From the NCBI GenBank assembly GCA_963742315.1, contig CAVULE010000015.1, positions 372,001 to 436,000 of the forward strand: a DNA stretch of 64,000 nucleotides. The letters run 5' to 3'. Under the pieces are notes generated by a model. It did not search any database and was not told the origin of the DNA. It saw only the letters and a list, made by a program, of their open reading frames with translations. The position numbers were made by a program, and so were the translations under genes. Origin of the DNA: AV69 sp963742315 (GTDB lineage: Bacteria > Verrucomicrobiota > Verrucomicrobiia > Chthoniobacterales > UBA10450). The first letter of the stretch is position 1. Each line of letters starts with the position of its first letter. Below are positions 57,394-64,000 of this stretch, in pieces.

Positions 57394-57882
57394 TTACCCT
57401 GCTACCTCGAAAATAACTTCCAGCTCGACTGGAGTTCCGAGCGGAAGGCTTGCGACGCCATAGACCAGGCGACAAGGATTCTTATCTTTTCCAAAGATGT
57501 CTTGTAGTAACTCGGAAGCAGCGTCAGCAACTTTCGGATGATCGCGAACATCCCCGGAAGTAGCTATCGAAACTCCGAGCCGGACAATCCGCGTTACTTT
57601 ATCTAGCGATCCCAGATGTTGTCGCGCGACAGCCAGAACGTTGAGCGTCGCCAGGTAAGCCGCCTTCCGTCCGGCTTCTACATCTAGCTCCTTTCCCAGG
57701 TGACCGATGAATTTAGCTTCGCGGCCCTCCGTAGGAAGCATTCCGGTCAGAAAAAGCAGATTGCCGGTCTGGACTGCTTCCGCATAGGTGCCGAACGGTT
57801 CAGGCGGCGACGGAAGCCTGATACCAAGCTCCTTCAACCGCTGCTCGGCGCCAGTTAGTGGGGAACTTTCGCCTGCTACCAT
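57394..57882 (-). CDS. RidA-family protein (Rid4-7 type)
   Basis: A 162-residue Rid-fold protein: LGIRLPSPPEPFGTYAEAVQ, TGNLLFLTGMLPTEGREAKF, ATLNVLAVARQHLGSLDKVT, RIVRLGVSIATSGDVRDHPK, then CRLVYGVASLPLGTPVELEV. The substrate arginine of classical RidA (RxxxxxxxLPxxxxxE) is present as R in CRLVYGV. The YAEAVQTGNLLFLTG start and the CRxxxGVASLPLGxxVE end match the catabolic Rid subgroups often linked to hydrolase or dehydrogenase genes. Its ATG overlaps the SDR stop by 7 bp, giving translational coupling. Confidence 0.92.
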   Translation of the reverse strand: MVAGESSPLTGAEQRLKELGIRLPSPPEPFGTYAEAVQTGNLLFLTGMLPTEGREAKFIGHLGKELDVEAGRKAAYLATLNVLAVARQHLGSLDKVTRIVRLGVSIATSGDVRDHPKVADAASELLQDIFGKDKNPCRLVYGVASLPLGTPVELEVIFEVAG

Positions 57883-58604
57883 TTTCCGATGTGCGCACCG
57901 CCATCCACGTGCAGCACTTCTCCTGTAATTTGCCGGGCTTCCGTCAGATAAACGACCGCGCTGGCAATGTCTTCGACGGTGGAGATGGTCCCCATCGGCG
58001 CCTGGCTTCTCAGTGAGTCTTCCGAATCGTTAGCGTGAAGCGGCGTGTCGACAGGCCCGGGAGCGACGGCGTTGAATCGAATGTGTTGTTTCGCGTATTC
58101 CATCGCAAGATGCCGGGTAACGGTTTCGAGTCCGCCTTTTGTGATCATGGCAACCGATGCAGTAACGCCGGCAATCGGGTTATCAGCGAGCGCTGCCGTG
58201 ACGCTGACGATGCTGCCGCCGGTCTTCTGTGCCTGCATTTGTTTGACGGCAAGCTGCGTGACGTGAATGAAGCCCACGAGATTCGTCGCGACGAGCGCAT
58301 CAAAGTCGTCCGCTGTATACTCGGTGAAAGGCTTGACCAGAAAAATGCCAGCGTTCGCAACCACGGCATCGATTGAGCCGAACTTCTTGGTCGCGACTTC
58401 CGCAACTTTCTGCGCTGTTTCGAATTGACCTATGTCGCCGTCGATCAACGCGAGTTGGTCGGAAGGTGAAAGCTCCTTCGATTTCGTCGCGCTTCGTGCG
58501 GTTCCTACAACATTGTAGCCGCGCGCGAGAAACGCTCGGACGACCCCCGCGCCAATGCCTTGCGACGCTCCTGTTACAATAACTGTCTTGGGTGGATTGT
58601 TCAT
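57876..58604 (-). CDS. Short-chain dehydrogenase/reductase
   Basis: From ATG 58604 the 242-residue SDR has VIVTGASQGIGAGVVRAFLA, VANAGIFL, SIVSVTAALADN (catalytic Ser), then a region where YxxxK is altered: NPIAGVTASVAMITKGGLET has Met-Ile-Thr-Lys, so the catalytic tyrosine is not at the standard place. The lysine is kept. The C-terminus HVDGGAHIGKW is normal. A missing tyrosine would weaken or change catalysis; SDRs with ASxxMxTKGG segments are known and appear stable. A long upstream frame to 58775 is not used. It is 2 bp from the hydrolase gene and overlaps the Rid gene. Confidence 0.87.
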   Translation of the reverse strand: MNNPPKTVIVTGASQGIGAGVVRAFLARGYNVVGTARSATKSKELSPSDQLALIDGDIGQFETAQKVAEVATKKFGSIDAVVANAGIFLVKPFTEYTADDFDALVATNLVGFIHVTQLAVKQMQAQKTGGSIVSVTAALADNPIAGVTASVAMITKGGLETVTRHLAMEYAKQHIRFNAVAPGPVDTPLHANDSEDSLRSQAPMGTISTVEDIASAVVYLTEARQITGEVLHVDGGAHIGKW

Positions 58605-58606
58605 AG

Positions 58607-59647
58607 TTACGCTGCCTCGAAGAAATTCTGTAGTTCCTCGAAGGTTTCCTCGGGACGTTCTTCCTGCAGAAAATGGCCACAATCGAGACCGTGCCCAGTA
58701 ACCGTTGAGATGGCTTTCGCCCGCCAGGTCGCAAGGATGTCCCATTCCTGCCCTACCGTATTCTTTGCCCCCCACAGGACGTGAACAGGCGCTACGATTT
58801 TGTTGCCCGCACGATCATCCGCCTCGTCCATCTCAAGACCAATATCAGCAGACGCTCTGAAATCCTCGCACGAGGCATGGATCGTGGATGTGCAGCAAAA
58901 GCATCGAAGATACTCGTTCACTACTTCGGGTGTGATAGCTCCGGGCGTCTTGTTTAGCGCGCCAAGGACCACTTCCAGATAGTACTGAGGATCGAGCCCA
59001 ATGAAATGTTCTGGCGTGGGCGCCGCTTGGATAAGGAAGAACCACCACACGTACCTCGTCGCAAACTCTTGGTTAGTTTGCCGATACATCGTCAACGTCG
59101 GAGCGATGTCCATGAGACAAACCTTGGTGACGTTTTTGGGAAAGTCGAGACACAGGCGATGGGCGACGCGAGCACCCCGATCGTGGGAGCCCACAAAGAA
59201 CTGCTCGTGCCCAAAATGACGCATCGTCTCGATCTGGTCCAACGCCATTGCGCGGAACGAATAATTGACGTGGCGATCTCCGTCGGTTGGGCGGCTCGAA
59301 TCCCCGTATCCTCGCAGATCGGGTAGGTAGACCGAGAACCGCTCGGCGAGTCTCGGCGCTACTTTGTGCCAGGTAACGTGGGTCTCGGGATATCCATGCA
59401 GAAGGAGCACCGGTGGTCCGTCGCCTTTGTGAAGAACTGGGATGCTCGCTCCGCTGGTGCGAACCTCAGTCTGCACAAAGCCGGGAAAAAGTTTAGCTGC
59501 GATATCCTTCGGCGGCTTTGGAGGCAGTTCAGGCAAAGATATGGGTTTCGCGGCAACAGTTTGCGTCGCTTGCGCCTCGTTAGGATTCGTAGCTGTCCCC
59601 ATTAAGGCAGCAGCCAATGAGAGTCTGAGCATCTCTCGACGGTTCAT
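58607..59647 (-). CDS. Exported fluoroacetate-dehalogenase-like alpha/beta hydrolase
   Basis: A 346-residue protein with a signal (MNRREMLRLSLAAALMGTAT, Tat-like RRxxLR), then GDGPPVLLLHGYPETHVTWH, LRGYGDSSRP, the nucleophile Asp D156 in GSHDRGARVAHRL, IHASCEDFRASADIGLEMD, and catalytic His H325 (DCGHFLQEE). The Asp nucleophile, the two Arg of RGYGxSxxR and the HASCEDxRA block are those of fluoroacetate dehalogenases. The halide-binding His-Trp pair of those enzymes reads RYVWWFFLIQAAP here (Trp-Trp), so dehalogenation of fluorinated substrates is doubtful; an epoxide- or haloacetate-type hydrolysis remains possible. It heads the operon with SDR (2 bp) and RidA. Confidence 0.85.
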   Translation of the reverse strand: MNRREMLRLSLAAALMGTATNPNEAQATQTVAAKPISLPELPPKPPKDIAAKLFPGFVQTEVRTSGASIPVLHKGDGPPVLLLHGYPETHVTWHKVAPRLAERFSVYLPDLRGYGDSSRPTDGDRHVNYSFRAMALDQIETMRHFGHEQFFVGSHDRGARVAHRLCLDFPKNVTKVCLMDIAPTLTMYRQTNQEFATRYVWWFFLIQAAPTPEHFIGLDPQYYLEVVLGALNKTPGAITPEVVNEYLRCFCCTSTIHASCEDFRASADIGLEMDEADDRAGNKIVAPVHVLWGAKNTVGQEWDILATWRAKAISTVTGHGLDCGHFLQEERPEETFEELQNFFEAA

Positions 59648-59668
59648 GGTTCCGCTTTTTGGTAAACA

Positions 59669-60175
59669 CTATTGGTGCGCAAAGTCATAAAAATAAAGCC
59701 CTACATTTTCGTTTTTAACTTTGAACACTTTAGAATTTATCGGGTAAACGAAGAATTCCCCAGCTCCGCGAATTTTAGCGTCCAATAAGTGTCCAGCCAG
59801 TGCAGTGTAGTCCTTTCTGCCCAGCGTAATATGCAGATGCAACAGCAACTTGCCGTCGGCCTCGGAAATGTTTCCAGACAGGTTAGAAATTTCCATTTGT
59901 TCATTGAAAGTCTTGTCGACGTATTTCTTACTGCTGGGGTCAAAGAAGCGTAAAGTAGCCTCGTTAGTCGCTCCAATGCCGGTAACTTGTCCGGCTTGAA
60001 TTTTTTGAGAAGTGATAAAGTCGGTTAGGGCATCCAAAATACTGGCTCTATCCTCGATGCTGACAATGTAAGCGCCTTCGACGCTTTTGGCGGTCCAGTG
60101 ATTGCCTTGAAGTGTTTGTGCATTCATGGTGACTAAGATTGTGCTACTCAATATTAATATCAGTATTTGTTTCAT
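59669..60175 (-). CDS. Exported DUF296/PPC-domain protein
   Basis: A 168-residue protein with a signal peptide (MKQILILILSSTILVTMNAQ), then a PPC-type domain: GAYIVSIEDRASILDALTDF, KIQAGQVTGIGATNEATLRF, KTFNEQMEISNLSGNISEAD, KLLLHLHITLGRKDYTALAG, HLLDAKIRGAGEFFVYPINS. The LHLHITLGxxDxxxxAGHLxxA signature with its His cluster is typical and probably binds metal. PPC proteins are normally cytosolic DNA-binding or enzymatic; an exported form is unusual outside Bacteroidota. The gene is AT-richer than its neighbours and looks transferred. Confidence 0.87.
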   Translation of the reverse strand: MKQILILILSSTILVTMNAQTLQGNHWTAKSVEGAYIVSIEDRASILDALTDFITSQKIQAGQVTGIGATNEATLRFFDPSSKKYVDKTFNEQMEISNLSGNISEADGKLLLHLHITLGRKDYTALAGHLLDAKIRGAGEFFVYPINSKVFKVKNENVGLYFYDFAHQ

Positions 60176-60232
60176 TGAGTTTAGTGAGGGTGCATTTGTT
60201 TGACTGTTTTTCCTCCGCTGGTAGGTCCGTCC

Positions 60233-61213
60233 TCATTCTGACTCATCATGCGGCGGCGCGAGGTATGGGAAGTGGTCTAACAAATCGTCGTGCGGGCCTA
60301 CTTTATCCTCCGTCACCTTCCCGTTCGTGAGGATAGCCAGGAAGACATCGGAGACATCGTCGTTGAGTGCCCGTCCGTTGTTCGGGAAGGACGCGGGGCG
60401 GGTGGGGTCATAGCGCAGGAGATCCGGCAACAGTGTCTCTGCCACCCGATTTGCTTCCTCCGGCTTATACCCGCCGGCATGTTCCAGTGCATGCGTGAAA
60501 ACGGCAACAAAGCGGGCATCGTCCACCGGCTCCCCGGCCAGGTAGGCCGCGTTCTGCTCGCCGGCAAGGAAGGGAGTTTGGTTAGGCCGCGCGCCGCGAT
60601 CTGCCTGGATCCAACCGTCGCCAGTTTTATCCATGGTGCGGGCCCAAATCCCGACCTTGTTAGTCCCGAGTTCTGAGTTGGGCACTTCAATCACAATGCT
60701 GCACACATTTTTGTCTTTGAAGAAATCGTCTCCGGTGAATTGCAGATTGTTCAACGCACCCATCGTGTCGAAGAAGAACGGATCGCTGCGCCAGCCCGCG
60801 AAGAAGCGGTAATCGCCAACCTGCGTTACCCGTGCATCCCGCCCGGTCGAGACTGGCACTCCCTCAAGGATAATCTGGCCGTCATTGCCAGTTGCCGCAG
60901 CTTGTGCGCCCTCAACGCGACGCAGCGTCGCCGTCTGCGTCCCACCCTTGGAGGACGAGAAGCGCACCTGGTAGGTAATGTCAGCGACGGCATCCCCGTT
61001 CGTGTCAATCTTGAGCTCGTACAGCGCCTCTGGAGCGAATGGCTCCGCGGTAGTAGGTCCCGGCGGAGTCAGCACAACAGACGGGTGGGCGTTCATGATC
61101 AGAATCGACTTGCTTGCATCGCGCGGCTTGGGAAAGGCATACAGATCAGTGAAGTCCAAACGCGCGTCCGCGCGGGGGAACCCAAAGTTGGGACCGGAGT
61201 AATGATGTGACAT
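60233..61213 (-). CDS. DUF4331-domain protein
   Basis: From ATG 61213 the 326-residue protein starts MSHHYSGPNFGFPRADARLD, FTDLYAFPKPRDASKSILIM. It continues with the DUF4331 blocks APEALYELKIDTNGDAVADI, FFAGWRSDPFFFDTMGALNN, FKDKNVCSIVIEVPNSELG, RGARPNQTPFLAGEQNAAYL and FPYLAPPHDESE. The family is a large beta-sandwich protein of unknown function, usually exported in proteobacteria. No signal is visible from this start; the upstream extension to 61255 is not signal-like. It lies 38 bp downstream of the Tat hydrolase gene, same strand. Confidence 0.92.
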   Translation of the reverse strand: MSHHYSGPNFGFPRADARLDFTDLYAFPKPRDASKSILIMNAHPSVVLTPPGPTTAEPFAPEALYELKIDTNGDAVADITYQVRFSSSKGGTQTATLRRVEGAQAAATGNDGQIILEGVPVSTGRDARVTQVGDYRFFAGWRSDPFFFDTMGALNNLQFTGDDFFKDKNVCSIVIEVPNSELGTNKVGIWARTMDKTGDGWIQADRGARPNQTPFLAGEQNAAYLAGEPVDDARFVAVFTHALEHAGGYKPEEANRVAETLLPDLLRYDPTRPASFPNNGRALNDDVSDVFLAILTNGKVTEDKVGPHDDLLDHFPYLAPPHDESE

Positions 61214-61251
61214 ATAAAAAAATGGTGAGGCTGCAGTGCGAGTCGGCCGAA

Positions 61252-62304
61252 TCAAAAGCGGTCTACATCGATTACCGCTTGGGCAAAATCTTTTGGTGTT
61301 TCCTGGGGAAGGTTGTGCCCAATGCCACCTTTGATGATCCGATTCTCATATTTGCCCGAGAATTTCTTGGCATAGGCACTGGGGTCTGGGTGTGGCGCGC
61401 CATTGGCATCGCCTTCAAGGGTAATGGTGGGCACAGTGATGACCGGGCTTTCGGCCAGCCGCTTTTCGAGATCGTCATATTTCGGCTCGCCTTCAGCGAG
61501 TCCGAGTCGCCAGCGGTAATTATGGATCACGATGCTGACGTGATCCGGATTGTCGAAGGCCGCTGCACTCCGATCGAACGTTGAATCATCAAAGTTCCAC
61601 TTCGGAGAAGCTTGTTTCCAGATGAGCTTCGCGAAATCGTGCCGGTTCTTGTCGTAACCAAGGCGGCCACGCTCGGTCGCGAAATAAAATTGATACCACC
61701 ATTGCAGTTCAGCGTTTGGTGGTAATGGCATCTTGCCGGATTCCTGGCTTCCGATGAGATAACCACTCACCGAGACCATCGCCTTACAACGCTCCGGCCA
61801 GAGCGCTGCGATGATATTGGCCGTTCGTGCGCCCCAATCAGAACCGGCGATGACCGCCTTGTCGATCTTCAGAGCATCCAGCAACGCAGTGATATCGACC
61901 GCGACAACCGACGGCTGACCGTTCCGGAATGTCTCGGTTGAAAGAAAGCGCGTCGTGCCATAACCGCGAAGATACGGGACGATCACTCTGTAACCTGCCG
62001 ACGCCAGCAACGGCGCAACATCGACGTAGCTATGAATGTCGTACGGCCATCCGTGCAGAAGAACGACCGCAGTACCGGTGGCGGGGCCAGCTTCCGCGTA
62101 GCCCACATTTAGAACGCCTGCCTCGATCTGCTTCAGTGAAGCAAATGACCTATTCGTTCCGGGCTTTCTATTGAATACTTCTGCCGGTTTTGCTTTGGTA
62201 GATTGTGCGTTCGCCGAACCGATCATGCCAAGCTCGGCGCCCACAATGCTCAAGGCCGCAATGCCCAAAAACCGGCGGCGATTACATTTTCTCTCTTGCG
62301 ACAT
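61252..62304 (-). CDS. Tat-exported alpha/beta hydrolase (haloalkane-dehalogenase/epoxide-hydrolase-like)
   Basis: From ATG 62304 the 350-residue protein has a Tat signal MSQERKCNRRRFLGIAALSI (RRRFLG). The mature fold follows: GTAVVLLHGWPYDIHSYVDV (HGWP), VPYLRGYGTTRFL, AVIAGSDWGARTANIIAALW with an Asp nucleophile (GSDWGAR), WWYQFYFATERG, and HNLPQE at the C-terminus with the catalytic His. The Asp elbow fits epoxide hydrolase/haloalkane dehalogenase, not serine esterases. ATG 62373 gives a 23-residue longer N-terminus and is possible. It lies upstream of the DUF4331 gene on the same strand, probably co-transcribed. Confidence 0.9.
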   Translation of the reverse strand: MSQERKCNRRRFLGIAALSIVGAELGMIGSANAQSTKAKPAEVFNRKPGTNRSFASLKQIEAGVLNVGYAEAGPATGTAVVLLHGWPYDIHSYVDVAPLLASAGYRVIVPYLRGYGTTRFLSTETFRNGQPSVVAVDITALLDALKIDKAVIAGSDWGARTANIIAALWPERCKAMVSVSGYLIGSQESGKMPLPPNAELQWWYQFYFATERGRLGYDKNRHDFAKLIWKQASPKWNFDDSTFDRSAAAFDNPDHVSIVIHNYRWRLGLAEGEPKYDDLEKRLAESPVITVPTITLEGDANGAPHPDPSAYAKKFSGKYENRIIKGGIGHNLPQETPKDFAQAVIDVDRF

Positions 62305-62521
62305 TTGAAGCTCTCTTTCGGCATCAAGATCGCGAGTTTCCTGGGTCTCGGTTTTGACTATCGGCTTTTGCATAATTCGGACCGTGTTGCGGGAGTCATG
62401 AGCAAGCCAATGCGTGGGAGTGGGAATTTGTGATCCCACTTAAGTGTCAAACCTTGCTCCTCCATTGGAGGTAAAAGGTAGGGCATCAACGCTTGGTGCG
62501 CTCTCATCTCGAGCACAGACG

Positions 62522-62686
62522 TTATCGTCTCTCCCTTCCAATTCCGATGCCGAGCGCAATACCGCCTGCGATGAGAAAGGCATGATGCCCGACTTCTGTT
62601 AGTCCGTCGCAGGCGAATCCGCCTGCGATCAACATGAGCGCAGGAAGCGTCCAGCGCGTTGCGATCCGTTTGATGGTTGCGGTCAT
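62522..62686 (-). CDS. Small two-segment membrane protein (54 residues)
   Basis: ATG 62686 opens MTATIKRIATRWTLPALMLI, AGGFACDGLTEVGHHAFLIA, GGIALGIGIGRERR and stops at 62522. It shows two glycine-rich hydrophobic segments, a short loop with one Cys and two His, and a positive-inside C-terminus. No family is recognised; no strong ribosome site is seen. The pattern of a tight hairpin is protein-like and not a by-product of another gene. It lies between the Tat hydrolase and the VOC gene. Confidence 0.5.
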   Translation of the reverse strand: MTATIKRIATRWTLPALMLIAGGFACDGLTEVGHHAFLIAGGIALGIGIGRERR

Positions 62687-62767
62687 ATTCAGTTTTCAGC
62701 GTTCGGCGCGACGGCATTGATCATTGGTCGTTTCATTGCTGGTGCAGCCCGGGGATGCGGGGCCGTA

Positions 62768-63190
62768 TCAGACCCGGCTGGGGGCCCGCGTCGTGACCTC
62801 TTGAACTAGCCACGTATTGCCGTCGGGATCGTTGAAGGATAAGAACGACCCGTAGCTGGTGCGCTTCGGGTCGGGGCCGGGTTGCCGTGCCTCACGCGGG
62901 AACGGAGGGCCGTGCCACACGTTACTGGCGTCGATGCCGCGACCGGTGAGGTCGTCATGGGCCGCTTCGATGTCGGAGACGACGAGCGCACCCTCGGCCG
63001 AGCCAGGCGCGGCCGCCGTGATTCCCTTGCCGAAAGTGACTGAGCACGCTGAGCCCGGAGGCGTGAACTGTACGATGCGAACGCCGTCGACCGGAGAGAC
63101 GTCGTCGTCGAACCTCCAACCTAAGCTTTGGTAGAACCGCTTGGATCGCTCGACGTCGGAGACAGGGATGATCTCGACCTCGAGCTTCAT
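62768..63190 (-). CDS. VOC-family protein
   Basis: ATG 63190, 5 nt behind CGGGAG, gives 140 residues: KLEVEIIPVSDVERSKRFYQ, SLGWRFDDDVSPVDGVRIVQ, FTPPGSACSVTFGKGITAAA, PGSAEGALVVSDIEAAHDDL, NDPDGNTWLVQEVTTRAP. This is the VOC domain without the helical tail of the gene at 54522, to which it is clearly related (EVxPVSDVxRxxxFYxxLG, GKGIT). Upstream ATG codons exist but lack a ribosome site. It is divergent from the partial LysR gene at 63338 and probably its target. Confidence 0.93.
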   Translation of the reverse strand: MKLEVEIIPVSDVERSKRFYQSLGWRFDDDVSPVDGVRIVQFTPPGSACSVTFGKGITAAAPGSAEGALVVSDIEAAHDDLTGRGIDASNVWHGPPFPREARQPGPDPKRTSYGSFLSFNDPDGNTWLVQEVTTRAPSRV

Positions 63191-63337
63191 GTCGACTCCC
63201 GTTGCGGTGGTTTTGTGATTTTGTTGCTTGATGTTCATACGATTTTTCTCTGAGCAACGATCAGCCGAACACCGCGCCATTGTGAAAGACGATGTTTGTT
63301 GCCTGAGCATACCCAAAAGGTAATGTGAAAAGCGGCT

Positions 63338-64000
63338 GTGGAACTGCGTCATCTTCGCTACTTTGTTGCCGTCGCCGAGGCCGAGAACGTCTCGCGCGCG
63401 TCGTTGAAGCTTCACGTCTCTCAACCGCCGTTAAGTCGCCAGATTCGCGATCTTGAAGATGAGCTCGGTTTCCTTCTGCTCAAACGCACGGCGAAATCGG
63501 TCAGCCTAACAGAGGCCGGTCGCACGTTCTTGAACGAAGCTCGCGCGGTATTGCAACGAGTTGACGAGGGCGTGAAAAAGGCGCGAGCGGTTGCGACTGC
63601 GGGTGAGACCGACCTGCACGTCGGCTACTCACCGACGCCATTCGCCGAAATTCTGCCGAAAACCTTACGGGGATTTCGGAAGGCGATGCCAAAGGTGCAC
63701 GTCCGATTGCACGATTGGAGCAACAAAACCGTTCTCGACGGCGTACGCGATGGCCGGCTTCAAATCGGATTGATAACTCGTTCCCAAAAGCCGGGTGCGC
63801 TGCGCGATGTTCAATATGAGGAGTTGTTTCGCCAACGCGTTTGCGTCGCGGTCGCTCCGCAGCATGCGTTTGCTCGACGCCGCGCCATTCCGCTTACCGA
63901 AGTCGCGGCCGAACCCTTGCTTGGCCTCACCCGCGAAGACTATCCGAATTATTATGACTTACTCTCGATCATCTTTTCAAAGGTGAAACAGAAACCGAGC
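63338..64000 (+). CDS. LysR-family regulator, C-terminus cut by window edge
   Basis: GTG 63338 opens 221 codons to the window end: MELRHLRYFVAVAEAENVSR, helix-turn-helix ASLKLHVSQPPLSRQIRDLE, and most of the effector domain (LHVGYSPTPFAEILPKTLRG, VRDGRLQIGLITRSQKPGAL, VCVAVAPQHAFARRRAIPLT, EVAAEPLLGLTREDYP). LysR proteins are about 300 residues, so roughly 75 are missing. Divergence from the VOC gene makes that its likely target. The effector-domain end resembles the LysR remnant at 46055-46450. Confidence 0.93.
   Translation, partial: MELRHLRYFVAVAEAENVSRASLKLHVSQPPLSRQIRDLEDELGFLLLKRTAKSVSLTEAGRTFLNEARAVLQRVDEGVKKARAVATAGETDLHVGYSPTPFAEILPKTLRGFRKAMPKVHVRLHDWSNKTVLDGVRDGRLQIGLITRSQKPGALRDVQYEELFRQRVCVAVAPQHAFARRRAIPLTEVAAEPLLGLTREDYPNYYDLLSIIFSKVKQKPS

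Noticed and set aside
1..64000. Defence island, toxin-antitoxin, prophage or secretion system
   Set aside because: I searched the frames for such families and found none; the accessory genes are redox, hydrolase and regulator families.

Overview
The window reads as a chromosomal piece from a free-living, probably soil-dwelling Gram-negative bacterium. Outer-membrane proteins, an RND efflux pair and Tat-exported oxidases give the Gram-negative cell plan. My best guess is Verrucomicrobiota (Chthoniobacterales / Udaeobacter-like), with Acidobacteriota as the main alternative. The grounds are an ADOP-type orphan permease, a small secreted HPCxLCK protein, an acidic DUF2934-like protein, and intergenic text-like microrepeats (GTTCGATGTTCGG, CTGCTCCTTG, CCTCTGACTTCTGACC) that I associate with such genomes. 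No rRNA, intact tRNA, CRISPR array, prophage or transposase gene is visible.

Layout. 1-13.2 kb is largely intact: a partial AI-2E transporter, a GreA/GreB-like factor, an asparaginase-domain protein, cupins, an alpha/beta hydrolase fused to a class III cyclase, hsp20-lon, a subclass B2 (CphA-like) metallo-beta-lactamase homologue, and an SDR/LysR/SDR/DUF427 regulatory unit with a clear LysR-type palindrome. 13.2-31.5 kb is a mixed zone in which intact genes (AKR, L-lactate dehydrogenase, NTF2-like, SDRs, a Tat multicopper oxidase, FUSC, an outer-membrane barrel) alternate with many broken genes. The broken ones are two alpha/beta hydrolases, an iron alcohol dehydrogenase, SDR stubs, a VOC protein, an isochorismatase/TetR pair, a sigma-54 activator tail, a MocR tail and a PhzF. 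A 100-bp direct repeat (30.5 and 32.6 kb) brackets one segment.

32.7-41.3 kb is intact: ADOP permease-phzF-ridA, small cupin and MarR genes, a LysR gene and a crotonase. 41.3-46.5 kb holds a TetR-controlled dehydrogenase/SDR/NTF2 operon (SDR frameshifted), panE, DUF302, and remnants of MarR and LysR regulators. 46.5-64 kb holds a TMEM175-like channel, DUF2314, nitronate monooxygenase, peroxiredoxin, a two-gene RND pump, VOC proteins, an Fsr-like exporter, a RidA-SDR-hydrolase operon, DUF296 and DUF4331 proteins, a Tat-exported alpha/beta hydrolase and a partial LysR gene.

Function overall. Most genes belong to small-molecule redox, detoxification and efflux families (at least 8 SDR loci, several alpha/beta hydrolases, VOC, NTF2/SnoaL, RidA), many next to a LysR, TetR or MarR regulator. 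This looks like accessory xenobiotic/secondary-metabolite chemistry with high turnover. I find no convincing undescribed multi-gene system. The most notable single item is the B2 metallo-beta-lactamase homologue with a complete B2 active site. The density of single-base frameshifts is either real decay or consensus error, and it limits every pseudogene call here.
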